The notes beneath the pieces were generated by a model that was given only the letters and a program-made list of their open reading frames with translations, was not told the origin of the DNA and did not search any database. A stretch of DNA of 64,000 bases from Micromonospora cathayae (GTDB taxonomy: Bacteria > Actinomycetota > Actinomycetes > Mycobacteriales > Micromonosporaceae). A program made the translations under genes and the position numbers. The first letter of the stretch is position 1. Every line of letters starts with the position of its first letter. The DNA is taken from positions 186,001-250,000 of the forward strand of contig NZ_CP118615.1 in NCBI RefSeq assembly GCF_028993575.1. The letters run 5' to 3'. Below are positions 33,901 to 42,190 of this stretch, piece after piece.

Positions 33901-34807
33901 CGGCGGCGTCCGGCCGGGCCTCGACGGCGAGCAGCGGCAGCACCGGCTGCACGACGATCAACGCCGTGAACCAGGGCACTGCCAGCCGGGTGAGCAGCCC
34001 GTACCCGGCGGCGACCGCCGCGCTGACCCCCCCGGCCAGCGCGACGTACCGGGTGCCCGGCCAACCGGCGACACCGAACAGGTCCACCGTCCACGCGGCG
34101 TACCCGTCGAGGAGCACCAGCAGCAATCCGACGGCGGCGAAGGTCTCCGCCGTGCCGCGCAGCCCCCGCCGCGCGACGACCGGTGGCACGGCGAGCGCCA
34201 GCGCGGTGAACCCGGCCAGTATCGCCGCCCGGCCCACGATCCCGACCGACGCCCAGGCGACCGCCGTGAAGACGATCGCCGCCGTACCGAGCAGCAGCCC
34301 ACCGAGAACGAACAGCAGGCCCTGCACGGTCCGGGTCGAGGTCTCCCGGCCGCCGGCCACCACCGGCACCCCCACCGGTGGCCCGACCGGCAGCCGACCG
34401 CCCACCGGCGGCACCCCCACCACCGGCCCGACCGGCAACGACCCGACCGGCACCGGCCCGGCAGACGTCGGCCCGACCGGCAGCGGTCCGGCCGGCGTCG
34501 GAGCGACCATGCCCGGTCCAGCCGGTACCGGCGCCCGGGGCGGGACCGGCCGGGGCGGGACGGTCCGGGACGCGCGCACCCGCGCCGCCAGTTCCGCCCG
34601 CCGCCGCTGCGCCGTGTGCAGCGTCGCACCGAGTTCGAGGTACGTCCGGCGGGCCTGCTCCACCCGGGCGGACAGCACGGGAATCTCGGCGTCGAGGCGG
34701 ACCACCTCGGCGGCGACCGGGTCGGGTCCCCGGCCGCAGGACCGGCAACCGACGGTCAGGTCGGCCGGTGCCGCGCAACCGGGGCAGGGGTAACCGGTGA
34801 TCTGCAC
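30956..34807 (-). CDS. Very large polytopic membrane protein with N-terminal zinc ribbon
   Basis: A 1283-residue protein. Residues 8-24 contain two CxxC pairs (C8/C11, C21/C24) that would form a zinc ribbon. Residues 33-80 form a probable coiled coil (VVRLDAEIPVLSARVEQARRTYLEL...). A Pro/Gly/Val linker with PVGP-type repeats spans about 84-155, and the remaining 1100 residues consist of several dozen hydrophobic segments with short loops. Similar large multi-span proteins of unknown function occur in Streptomyces and Micromonospora. There are no obvious transporter or enzyme motifs. It follows cutA on the same strand after 48 bp, and may be co-transcribed with the acyltransferase-patatin group. 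Confidence 0.75.
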   Translation of the reverse strand: MQITGYPCPGCAAPADLTVGCRSCGRGPDPVAAEVVRLDAEIPVLSARVEQARRTYLELGATLHTAQRRRAELAARVRASRTVPPRPVPPRAPVPAGPGMVAPTPAGPLPVGPTSAGPVPVGSLPVGPVVGVPPVGGRLPVGPPVGVPVVAGGRETSTRTVQGLLFVLGGLLLGTAAIVFTAVAWASVGIVGRAAILAGFTALALAVPPVVARRGLRGTAETFAAVGLLLVLLDGYAAWTVDLFGVAGWPGTRYVALAGGVSAAVAAGYGLLTRLAVPWFTALIVVQPVLPLLAVEARPDAAGWAMVLAGVALLDLAVLGVLRAVSAPAGQAGPASVPFGVAGPATVPAPVGPAGPASAAAPVGQAGAAGPRVRPVTGPLGTAGRVVAWIGYALAMVPATVCALVALALGEVAGTAYLAGAPLLAVGAVLLGAALVAGGPVFRGIAAGLLVVLAAAAVLRPVAELRPSMLLVTAALVALASAGSVRLLPGRTRTGPRVGALVVAGGTAQVALLLTGVLAVAAVARSAPPWRGAAAGPDLSWGWQLPVAVLLTALAAALLSPRAARFPIGLASGVVTVLATPAVHPAPWPAVLTLDLVAGVVLLLAAVFRPGRRGWQPVLTATGGVLLTGHALLVGMAAPVGAGAVLAGLLLTGLVMAGRGRRLTGPGRELAGPALTVAVLVVPALVVVTLIGLDTPVRWRLRGLALAVGLLPVALVAVRRHWPDLRGYAVGALAVAPPLAGLVPLVVPAGESVPLYLASMVLVAAVGSVVGATGVLRMVGAGLAAVTVAALAPTWFLVLVAPYGWLGDVWSGAPDGVGLPSGLAPVRLSAGVALLLLLAAVAVAARSGPDRPLVPLTGGPGPDRPAFAPAGRSGSGPSAAPLVGRSGVGRSGPGRFGLGGSAVLVAGLPLVALAGPVLAAGAGAPWPVMPGLSLLVGVAVLLAAALVPAPAPGGSRAGWLVRPVLAWTGVPLVGAGLAGLVPTRATTLAGLGLMLVAAVVVGVAGRSAAVRPAGWIVATLTATGFALTAASAGDLPLRTTAFAVLAVAVLALVTAARLAGRRPGESLVLDASAQAVALTALLLTVGSLRHAAVVCTLWGAVVALRSLRPGESIGRRWGFATIAGASELFGGWLLLAAGQVALLEAYTLPAAALAVLAGVVAMRTRTGLTSWPALGPGLAAALLPSLVSVLFAPDPQPWRRLLLGAGALLVVLAGAVRRWQAPVLSGAATLALLALHEAIRSWDLVPRWIFLAVGGFALIGLATTYERRRRDLARLRSLVGRLG

Positions 34808-34855
34808 GCGGCCATCCTGACCTGCGCCGGCAACCGTTGCCCAGAGTGTGCGTAC

Positions 34856-35176
34856 TCAGAGTCGGGTCTGGTCGTGTACCCAGGTCGAGTAGTCGGGGTT
34901 TCCGCTCTCCACCCGGGTCACCAGGATCTCCGGTACCTCGTACGGGTGGCTGGCCCGGATCTGGTCGACCAGCGCGACCACCCGGTCCGGGGCGGTCTTG
35001 AACTGCACCGACCACTCGGAACTGGTCTCCATCGCGGACTGCCACCAGTAGGTGCTGTCCACCTGACCGCCGACCTGGGCGCAGGCCGCCAGCCGGCCGG
35101 CGACCGCGGTGGCCGCCAGCAGGTCGGCTACGGAACGGGCGTCCACCACGGTCGTCACCACGCAGATGTGCTCCAC
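34856..35176 (-). CDS. cutA: Divalent-cation tolerance protein CutA
   Basis: A 106-residue protein of the CutA1 family. It shows CVVTTVVDARSVADLLAATAVAGRLAACAQVGG, STYWWQSAMETSSEWSVQFKT and HPYEVPEILVTRVESGNPDYSTWV, the trimeric ferredoxin-like signature. CutA proteins bind metals and have been linked to copper tolerance, though the true role is unsettled. It starts 9 bp after the acyltransferase stop and is probably in the same operon. Confidence 0.9.
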   Translation of the reverse strand: MEHICVVTTVVDARSVADLLAATAVAGRLAACAQVGGQVDSTYWWQSAMETSSEWSVQFKTAPDRVVALVDQIRASHPYEVPEILVTRVESGNPDYSTWVHDQTRL

Positions 35177-35185
35177 GAGCGCACC

Positions 35186-36421
35186 CTACGCGCCGACCGG
35201 CCCGTCGCGGTCGATCCCGACCGGGTCGTCGCGGCCCGGTTCGGCGGCCGGAGCCGGTTCGGCGGCCGGAGCCGGTTCGGCGGCCGGAGCCGGTTCGTCG
35301 CCGGTGGGGTCGGCCACGACCAGCGGACCGTCACCGGCGACGCCGACCGGACCCGGTCCGGCGCGGCCCGGTCCGTCGGCCGGAGCCGGCCCCGTACCGG
35401 CGGAGTCGGCTACGCCGTCGCGGTTCTCCGCGATCCAGCCGTCGATCCGCGCCCACCAGTCGAACAGCCAGTCGATGCGTTCCTGCCGCCCGGACGGGAT
35501 CTCCTCGGGCGGCACCGACCAGAACCGCATCACGATCCGCTTGTCCATCGGCAGTTCCCGCCAGACGTCCGCCACGGTCAGCATCCGGTCCAGCCCGGTG
35601 TGCGCCACGAAGATCACCCCGGCGTCGGGGGCCGCCTCCAGGGCGGCGAGCATCCCACCCGGTTGCGGGGCGAGCACGTGCTGCATCTTCTCGGCCCGTA
35701 GCGCCATCCGCTCCAGGCCGCGTGAGCGGAGCCGGGCGATGGCCCGCAGCCGGCGACGCGGGGTGAAGTTCCCGCCCTCCGGGAAGATCACGAAGGCGTC
35801 GTTGTCGTCCAGGCCGGTGGCGAGGTGCCCGATCTGGTCGGTCACGCTCCCGTCGCGGCGCGCCCCGGGGGCGAGGAACCGGCTCGGCAACCGGTTGAGC
35901 AGGACGTCGATGGCCGGATCCCACTGGAGGGTGTCCTTGAGGACGATCCGCGGCTCCCGGTAGAACCAGTTGACCAGCGCGTGGATCAGGATGAACGAGT
36001 CACCGGGGCCGGCGTGCCGGCACAGCACCAGCTCCGGCCGGCCGGGCAGCGCGGTGTCCGGGTCGGTGCCGACCACGTCGATGCTCAACCGCAGGGTCCA
36101 CCGGGCCTGCCAGAACAACACCCGCAGGAACCAGCCGGCGAGCAGGTAGTGGGCGCGCTGGAAGGCCGGGGACCGGGTCCGCCAGCCGAACCCGGAGCCG
36201 ACCCACAGCCCGAACAGCGCGAGCAGCGCGGCGGCGTCCCACAGCAGGTAGACGTAGCCGATCCAGACCAGTCGCAGCGGGCGCAGCCGACCGGGGACGA
36301 ACGGCGACAGGGCCGCCGCGACCAGCAGCCAGACCGGCAGCGTGGTGACCACGGTGAACGCCAGCAACACCACGGCGGGCGCGAGCAGGATCCGCCGGAC
36401 CCACCTCGGGGGCAACGGCAT
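35186..36421 (-). CDS. Membrane-bound PlsC-type acyltransferase
   Basis: A 411-residue protein with two to three membrane helices near the N-terminus (about 11-38 and 50-76) and a PlsC-like domain: CRHAGPGDSF supplies the catalytic HX4D motif (H136, D141) and FPEGGNFTPRRR the acyl-acceptor site, with Gly where many members have Thr. It would transfer an acyl group to lysophosphatidate or another lipid. The ATG shares one base with the stop of the patatin gene (TGATG), so a lipase and an acyltransferase are coupled. The C-terminal 60 residues contain three EPAPAA repeats and are probably disordered. Confidence 0.82.
   Translation of the reverse strand: MPLPPRWVRRILLAPAVVLLAFTVVTTLPVWLLVAAALSPFVPGRLRPLRLVWIGYVYLLWDAAALLALFGLWVGSGFGWRTRSPAFQRAHYLLAGWFLRVLFWQARWTLRLSIDVVGTDPDTALPGRPELVLCRHAGPGDSFILIHALVNWFYREPRIVLKDTLQWDPAIDVLLNRLPSRFLAPGARRDGSVTDQIGHLATGLDDNDAFVIFPEGGNFTPRRRLRAIARLRSRGLERMALRAEKMQHVLAPQPGGMLAALEAAPDAGVIFVAHTGLDRMLTVADVWRELPMDKRIVMRFWSVPPEEIPSGRQERIDWLFDWWARIDGWIAENRDGVADSAGTGPAPADGPGRAGPGPVGVAGDGPLVVADPTGDEPAPAAEPAPAAEPAPAAEPGRDDPVGIDRDGPVGA
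35238..35291. repeat. 18-bp tandem repeat x3 inside the acyltransferase gene
   Basis: GGTTCGGCGGCCGGAGCC is repeated three times without change and encodes a hexapeptide (Glu-Pro-Ala-Pro-Ala-Ala) on the minus strand. The perfect identity suggests recent expansion by slippage. Confidence 0.9.
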
Positions 36422-37260
36422 CAGTGGTCCAACGCGGCGAGGTAGTCCCGGGAGGCGGTGTACGCGCGGCTGATCCGCCGGCCCACCGCGGCCATGTCCC
36501 GGTACGCCCACGGGGAGTCCTCGCGCGGTTCGAGCCCGCCGGTCGGCAGGACGTGCACCTCCACGCCGGCCGGCAGCGCGGCCAGCTCCCGGGCGAACCG
36601 GTGCCGGCGGGCGATCTCGAACGCGACCTGGGCGACCTCCCAGGGCCGGCGGGGCGGGGACAGCTCCCGTTCGATCCGGCCCACCTGGAGGACGAAGATC
36701 CGGGCCGCGCCCAGGGTGACCGCCTCGCCGATCGGGATCGAGTTGACGATGCCCCCGTCCACGTAGTGCTGGCCGTCGATCTGGGCCGGTGGCAGCAGCC
36801 CGGGTACCGACGCCGAGGCGACCACCGCGGGCACCACCAGCCCGGTGCCGAACCAGTGTTCGGCGGCCCGTTCGATGTTGGCCGCGCAGCACCGGAACGG
36901 GACCGCCAGGTCGGCGAAGGTGGTCTCCGCGCCCAGCTCGTTCTCCAGCAGTTTGCGCAGCGGGCGCGGCGAGTGCAGGTGGGTACGGGCGGCGAAGCGG
37001 CGCAACTGCCGGGCCACCGAGTCACCGTAGACCTCGCTGGCCTCGGGCGAGGCCCACAGCCGGACCAGCCGGTCGGTGACCGCCTCGGTGGGGTCGGCGG
37101 CGACCAGGGCACCGTTGACCGCGCCGATCGAGGTGCCGAGCACCAGGTCGGGACGGATTCCGGCGCGGAACAGGGCACGCAGCATGCCGACCTCGACCGC
37201 GCCCAGCACGCCGCCACCACCGAGCACGAACGCCACCGGACCGCCAACCATGGCGTTCAT
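36421..37260 (-). CDS. Patatin-like phospholipase
   Basis: A 279-residue serine lipase. FVLGGGGVLGAVEVGML contains the oxyanion loop (GGGxxG), LGTSIGA has the nucleophile S44, and YVDGGIVNSIP provides the catalytic Asp of the dyad (DGG). It resembles bacterial patatins of the RssA type, which hydrolyse phospholipids. ATG 37260 is used; ATG 37251 is an alternative and an upstream GTG at 37296 is less likely. It is divergent from the Ser/Thr kinase gene and coupled to an acyltransferase gene, so the pair may remodel membrane lipids. Confidence 0.85.
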   Translation of the reverse strand: MNAMVGGPVAFVLGGGGVLGAVEVGMLRALFRAGIRPDLVLGTSIGAVNGALVAADPTEAVTDRLVRLWASPEASEVYGDSVARQLRRFAARTHLHSPRPLRKLLENELGAETTFADLAVPFRCCAANIERAAEHWFGTGLVVPAVVASASVPGLLPPAQIDGQHYVDGGIVNSIPIGEAVTLGAARIFVLQVGRIERELSPPRRPWEVAQVAFEIARRHRFARELAALPAGVEVHVLPTGGLEPREDSPWAYRDMAAVGRRISRAYTASRDYLAALDH

Positions 37261-37419
37261 CCTGGCACGGCGACGCCCGTCGCTGGTCACGGCCAATCAC
37301 CGGGGCACCCTGACGGCAACGGACCGGATACCGTCGGCGAAACCGGCCAGCCGTTGACACGTCGGACACATTCCCGCAACCTGATAGCGCTTCCGACCCG
37401 AGGGCAGGTGCGTTCAGAG

Positions 37420-38913
37420 ATGGGGGCGCTGCACGCCGGCAACCTGCTGGCCCGCCGGTACCGGCTCGTCGACCGGATCGGCTCCGGCGGCATGTCGGTG
37501 ATCTGGCGGGCCCGGGACGAGGTCCTCGACCGGATCGTCGCGGTGAAGGTGCTCGCCCCCTCGCTCGCCGCCGACGCCCGGTTCCGGGACATGGTCCGCG
37601 AGGAGGCCCGCGCCGCCGCCCAACTGGTCCATCCGCACGTGACCTCGGTACACGACTACGGCGAGGCGATCGCCCCGGACGGCTCGATCACCTCGTTCGT
37701 GGTGATGGAACTGCTCACCGGCGAGGAACTGGAGTACCGGCTCACCGAGGGGCCGCTGCCCTGGGCCGAGGCGGTGGAGATCGGCGCCCAGGTGGCCGAC
37801 GCCCTCGCCGCCGCCCACCGGCTCGGCATCGTGCACCGGGACATCACCCCCGCCAACGTGATGATGACCCCGGTCGGCGCGAAGGTCCTCGACTTCGGCA
37901 TCGCCACCCGGATCGGCACCCCGGACGACGACGAGGACGGCGGCACCTTCGGCACCCCCGCGTACGTCGCGCCGGAACGCCTCGACGGCGCGCCCGCCCA
38001 GCCGTCCACCGACATCTACTCGCTCGGCGTGCTGCTGTACGAGACGCTGACCGGGCGGGTCCCGTACCCGGCGGAGACCTGGGAGCAGCTCAGCGTCGCG
38101 TTGGAGACGACCCGGAGCCCGTCCCTGGCGGACGTGCCGGAGCTGCCGCCGGCCGTGGCGCGGACCTGCCTGCGCTGCCTGTCCCGGGACCCGGCCGACC
38201 GGCCGACCGCCCGGCAGGTCACCGAGGCGCTCCGCAAGCAGCTCAGCGCCGAGGCGGCTCCCGCCCAGACGGTCCCGTTGCCGGCGGGCGAGGCGGAGGC
38301 GCCGGCCGCCGTACCGCCCGACGGGCCGGCGCGGCCGGTCGGGCGGGTGGCGGTCGCCGCCCCGCCGCCGGCCGGGGACGCGGAGCCGGCCGCCCCGGTC
38401 AGCGCCCGCCGGCGGTGGGCGGTCACCCTGGCCGCCGGGGCGCTGGTGCTGCTCGTCGCGGGTGCCCTGGCCTGGCGCGAAGCCCCCGGGACGACGCCCA
38501 CCACCCCGCAGGTGCAGCCGACCACCGAGGCGGTCGCCGAACCCACCGCGACCGTCACCCGGCCCAGCCCGTCGGCGTCGGCCACCCGTCGCCCGGCCCC
38601 CGCGCCGAGCACCCCGGCCGGGACCCCACCCGCCGACGACGGGGAGACGCTGGTCGCCGCCGCGAACCGGCTGGACCAGCTCATCGACGCCGGGGTCAGC
38701 TCCGGCGAGATCCGCTCCGACGTCGGCCTGGACCTGGACAACCTGCTGCGCAACCTGACCATGGCGGCAGCCGACGGGCGGGGCGACGTGGCGGAGTCGG
38801 TGGCGGAGATGCGGGCGAAGGTCGCGCGGCGGGTCACCGAGGGCGGGATCACCCCCGGGTACGCCCGCCAGCTCGACGCCGCCCTCGAACGGCTCGCCGC
38901 AGCCCGGGTCTGA
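37420..38913 (+). CDS. Transmembrane Ser/Thr protein kinase (PknB-type)
   Basis: A 497-residue receptor-like kinase. The kinase domain (about 14-275) has the glycine loop RIGSGGMSVIW, K43 in VAVKVL, catalytic loop HRDITPANVM (139-148), DFGIA (158-162) and YVAPE. Thr143 takes the place of the usual catalytic-loop Lys; kinases with this change are known but the effect on rate is not certain here. A Pro/Ala linker leads to one transmembrane helix (333-352), then a Thr/Pro-rich stretch and a helical extracellular domain of about 100 residues without PASTA repeats. GTG 37408, just upstream, is a second possible start. Confidence 0.88.
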   Translation: MGALHAGNLLARRYRLVDRIGSGGMSVIWRARDEVLDRIVAVKVLAPSLAADARFRDMVREEARAAAQLVHPHVTSVHDYGEAIAPDGSITSFVVMELLTGEELEYRLTEGPLPWAEAVEIGAQVADALAAAHRLGIVHRDITPANVMMTPVGAKVLDFGIATRIGTPDDDEDGGTFGTPAYVAPERLDGAPAQPSTDIYSLGVLLYETLTGRVPYPAETWEQLSVALETTRSPSLADVPELPPAVARTCLRCLSRDPADRPTARQVTEALRKQLSAEAAPAQTVPLPAGEAEAPAAVPPDGPARPVGRVAVAAPPPAGDAEPAAPVSARRRWAVTLAAGALVLLVAGALAWREAPGTTPTTPQVQPTTEAVAEPTATVTRPSPSASATRRPAPAPSTPAGTPPADDGETLVAAANRLDQLIDAGVSSGEIRSDVGLDLDNLLRNLTMAAADGRGDVAESVAEMRAKVARRVTEGGITPGYARQLDAALERLAAARV

Positions 38914-39035
38914 GCCGACCGGGTCTGAGCGGGCCGCGGGTGCCCCCGGCCGGGATCGTCCGCCGGCGGGCTCCAGGCCCGGCCCGGCACCTGGGCGGGC
39001 AATCAGCGGCCGGGCCGGCCCCCCGGGGAGGGCTG

Positions 39036-40139
39036 TCAGCGGGCCGGTACCCGGGCCGACGCGGGACGGCCGGCGGAGGTCGGACGGCCGGCGAACCGCC
39101 GGTAGACGGCCTCGTAGCCACGGGCCATCCCGACGGTGGAGAAGTGCTCGGCCACGTGCGCCACGCAGTCCTCCGGCCGCAGCCGGTCCACCTCGCGCAG
39201 CGCCGCCGGCAGTTCCTCCGGACGGTCGCAGACCAGCCCGGTCACCCCGGGCCGGACCAGTTCCGGCACCGCCCCCCGGTTGAGCGCGACCACCGGCGTA
39301 CCGGTCGCCATCGCCTCCACCATCACCATGCCGAACGGTTCATCCCACTGGATCGGCATGATCAGGCAGCGGGCCTCGGCCAGCAGCCGCAGGCAGGTGT
39401 CCCGGTCGGCGTTGACCAGCACCCGCACGTCCGGCCCGAGCAGCGGCTCGACCACCTCGGTGTAGTGGCGGCGCTCCCCCGGTTCGGTGCACTTGCCGGC
39501 CAGCACCAGTGGCAGTCCGGCCGCCCGGCAGGCCGCGATGGCGACCTCCGGGCCCTTGTCCGGGCTGAACCGGGCCAGCCAGAGCACCGGGCCGGCACCG
39601 GGGCTGCGTTTGCGGGGGAAGTCCGCCGTCTCCAGCGCGTTGTGCACCGTCCCGGCCCAGGGCAGGCCCGGGTTCGACCGGCGCTGGGCGTGCGAGATGG
39701 CGACCAACCCCACCGACGGGTGGACCAGGCTCAGCACGTCGCCGTACTCACCGACCGGGTTGCCGTGGACGGTGGCGACGGTCGGCACGGTCCGCCGGTC
39801 CGCCAGCAGTGGACCGACCGTGGTGTGGTCGTGGACCACGTCGAAGTCCGCCGGGCTGAGCAACCGGTGCACCCGCGCCAGGTGGGCCAGTTCGGGCAGC
39901 GACTCGCCGATCCGCTCGTGCTGGAGGTCACCGACCGTCGGGACGTAGTCCGCGTCGGTGCCGTGCCAGCCGCCGGCCCCGAAGAGGGTGACCGCGTGGC
40001 CGCCGGCGATCAGGCCGTCGACCAGGCCGGCGACCACCTGTTCCAGGCCGCCGTACCCGGACGGGGGCACCGGATACCACGGCGGCACCAGCATGGCGAT
40101 CCGCAACGGCTCCCCGCGCTCCCCGAACGAGTGGTCCAC
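39036..40139 (-). CDS. Family 4 glycosyltransferase
   Basis: A 367-residue GT-B enzyme. RIAMLVPPWYPVPPSGYGGLEQVVAGLVDGLIAGGHAVTLF is the acceptor domain start common to actinobacterial GT4 proteins; LWLARFSPDKGPEVAIAAC and EPFGMVMVEAMATGTPVVALNRGAVPELV provide the donor site with the E-x7-E motif. GTG 40139 has a purine-rich upstream stretch. It is convergent with the kinase gene. It may build a surface glycan or glycolipid; there is no sugar-nucleotide gene next to it. Confidence 0.85.
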   Translation of the reverse strand: MDHSFGERGEPLRIAMLVPPWYPVPPSGYGGLEQVVAGLVDGLIAGGHAVTLFGAGGWHGTDADYVPTVGDLQHERIGESLPELAHLARVHRLLSPADFDVVHDHTTVGPLLADRRTVPTVATVHGNPVGEYGDVLSLVHPSVGLVAISHAQRRSNPGLPWAGTVHNALETADFPRKRSPGAGPVLWLARFSPDKGPEVAIAACRAAGLPLVLAGKCTEPGERRHYTEVVEPLLGPDVRVLVNADRDTCLRLLAEARCLIMPIQWDEPFGMVMVEAMATGTPVVALNRGAVPELVRPGVTGLVCDRPEELPAALREVDRLRPEDCVAHVAEHFSTVGMARGYEAVYRRFAGRPTSAGRPASARVPAR

Positions 40140-40300
40140 GACGATGAGCCCCTCCCCCTGTCAGGTCCGCGCCGGGCGTCTTCCCGCCGCATGCCCGGGT
40201 AAACGGAGCGGCGGGCCGGGCCGGGCCCACGACCGGCACCCGGTGCGGGCATCCGAGCGGCGCGGGGCCAGGTGCAGGGGCGGCGCACCGGGCCGGCGGC

Positions 40301-40387
40301 GGGTGAGCCGCCTCACCCGGACCGGGTGACGTGACGAGGCGACGGCGGGCGACGGAACCGACCCCCTCGGTTCCGCCGCCCGCCGTC
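40301..40387. terminator. Two hairpins downstream of the HtrA gene
   Basis: The main hairpin has 21-bp arms (40341-40361 with 40367-40387, 20 of 21 paired) and a CCCCC loop; it lies directly after the HtrA stop. A second, GGGTGAG/CTCACCC (40301-40307 with 40312-40318), follows in the direction of HtrA transcription. The remaining 160 bp up to the GT4 gene show nothing else. Confidence 0.85.
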
Positions 40388-40407
40388 GCGGGAGGAGACA
40401 GGCTCGG

Positions 40408-42114
40408 TCAGGACGCTTCGGCGAGCGTCGCGGTGGTGTTGGCGGTCGCGCCGTCCCGGCGGTACTCGATCTGCACCCGGTCGCCGACCTTGCCCGCCTG
40501 GACGGCCGCCACCAGGTCGTTCGAGTCGCTGATCGCCTTGTCGCCGAACTTGACGATCACGTCGCCCTGGCGCAGGCCGGCCTTCTCGGCGGCGCTGCCC
40601 GGGGTGACCGTCGAGACCAGCGCCCCGCCGTCCTCGGCGACGGTGACGCTCACGCCGAGCGAGGCGTGGCTGACCTTCTCGCCCCGCTGGAGGGCCGCGG
40701 CGACGTCCTTGGCCTTGTTGCTGGGGATGGCGAAGCCCACCCCGATGTTGCCGGTGCTCTGCCCGCTGGTGGCGATGGCGGTGTTGATGCCGATCACCTC
40801 GCCCCGGGTGTTGACCAGCGCGCCGCCGGAGTTGCCCGGGTTGATCGGGGCGTCGGTCTGGAGCAGCCCGGAGATCGAGCTGGCCCCGGCGCCCGGCTGC
40901 TGCTGGCTGCCGGCCTGGATGGTCCGGTCCCGGGCGCTGAGGATGCCGGCGGTCACCGAGCCCTGCAGGCCGAGCGGGCTGCCCAGCGCGAGCACCTGGT
41001 CGCCGACCTGCATCGCGTCGCTGTCGCCGAGCTTGGCCGCCTTCAGCCCGGACACGCCGGTCGCCTTCACCACCGCCAGGTCGGTCTTCGGGTCGGTGCC
41101 GACGATCTCCGCGTCGGCGGTCTTGCCGTCGGCGAAGACCACCCGGACGGTGTCCCCGCCGGCCGAGGCGACCACGTGGTTGTTGGTCAGCACGTAGCCG
41201 TCGGCGGTGAGGATGACGCCCGAGCCCTCGCCGCTGCCGGCCTGGATCGAGACCACGCTGGGCTGGACGGCGGCGGCGATCTTCGGCAGGTCGGCGCTGT
41301 CGATCACCGGGGCGGCGGTGTAGGTGCGGGTGGGGCCGGAGTTGTCGGCCAGGGCGAGCGCGAGCGCGCCACCGCCGACACCGGAGCCGAACATCAGGGC
41401 CACCACGGCGATCCCGGCGGCGGCGAACTTCGCCACCCGACCCGGCTGCGGACCGGGCCGCTGGCCCGGCCCCTGCGCCCACGGCGGCACCGGCCCGGAC
41501 CCGCCGGGCGGCACCGGCCCGAACGGCCCCTGCTGCCCCGGGTACCCGGCGTTCCATCCGCCCTGGTTCCCGGGGTACCAGGGGCCGGTCGGGTACCGGC
41601 CACCGGGCGGCGGGTAGCCGGGCTGCCCGGACACCTGACCCGGGTAGGGCGGGGCGGACGGCGGGGGGCCGGCCGGCGACCAGCCCTGCGGGGCCCCGGT
41701 CGACGGGCCGGACAGGGTGCCGGCGGTCGGGGTGGGGGCGGACGGGGTGCCGGGCCCGGAGCCCTCGATGGGACGGACGATCGCGGTGGGGTCGTCGGCC
41801 CGGTCGGCGTACGGGCCAGCCGGAGCGTACGGGTCAGCCGGAGCGGCGGGGTCCGCCGGGCCGGTCGGAGCGGACGGCCCGGTCGCGGTGGGCCCGGTGC
41901 CGGGCGACGGGGCGTCCGACGACGGCGCGGTGGCGGACGACGGCGCGGTGGCAGAGGACGGGGCGTACGGCGACGGCGCGGTGGCCGGCGGCGCGGCGTC
42001 CGGGGCGTACGGCGACGGCGCGCTCTCGGCGCGGGGCAGCTCGGCGGTGGGATGCGCCGGCTCGGCGTCGGACTGGGCCGGTCGCCGCTGCGGGTCGGTC
42101 TCGTACTCGGTCAT
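40408..42114 (-). CDS. Membrane-anchored HtrA/DegP-type serine protease with PDZ domain
   Basis: A 568-residue protein. Residues 1-228 are a Pro/Ala/Gly-rich cytoplasmic part, followed by one helix (229-256) that anchors the protease outside. The trypsin-like domain has H313 in TNNHVV, D345 in KTDLAVVK and S429 in INPGNSGGAL; the PDZ domain (about 475-560) has ASLGVSVTVAEDG and LRQGDVIVKFGDKAI. It should degrade or signal misfolded envelope proteins. ATG 42114 is chosen because the longer frame runs through the intergenic space. It lies 76 bp downstream of the sensor kinase on the same strand, like pepD after mprAB in mycobacteria. Confidence 0.9.
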   Translation of the reverse strand: MTEYETDPQRRPAQSDAEPAHPTAELPRAESAPSPYAPDAAPPATAPSPYAPSSATAPSSATAPSSDAPSPGTGPTATGPSAPTGPADPAAPADPYAPAGPYADRADDPTAIVRPIEGSGPGTPSAPTPTAGTLSGPSTGAPQGWSPAGPPPSAPPYPGQVSGQPGYPPPGGRYPTGPWYPGNQGGWNAGYPGQQGPFGPVPPGGSGPVPPWAQGPGQRPGPQPGRVAKFAAAGIAVVALMFGSGVGGGALALALADNSGPTRTYTAAPVIDSADLPKIAAAVQPSVVSIQAGSGEGSGVILTADGYVLTNNHVVASAGGDTVRVVFADGKTADAEIVGTDPKTDLAVVKATGVSGLKAAKLGDSDAMQVGDQVLALGSPLGLQGSVTAGILSARDRTIQAGSQQQPGAGASSISGLLQTDAPINPGNSGGALVNTRGEVIGINTAIATSGQSTGNIGVGFAIPSNKAKDVAAALQRGEKVSHASLGVSVTVAEDGGALVSTVTPGSAAEKAGLRQGDVIVKFGDKAISDSNDLVAAVQAGKVGDRVQIEYRRDGATANTTATLAEAS

Positions 42115-42190
42115 GTGTCTACCTTGCCCCCGTGGACTGCGTTCAGCCTGGAACCAACCTGGATGTTGCCTGAAAATCACTGCGTGTCGA

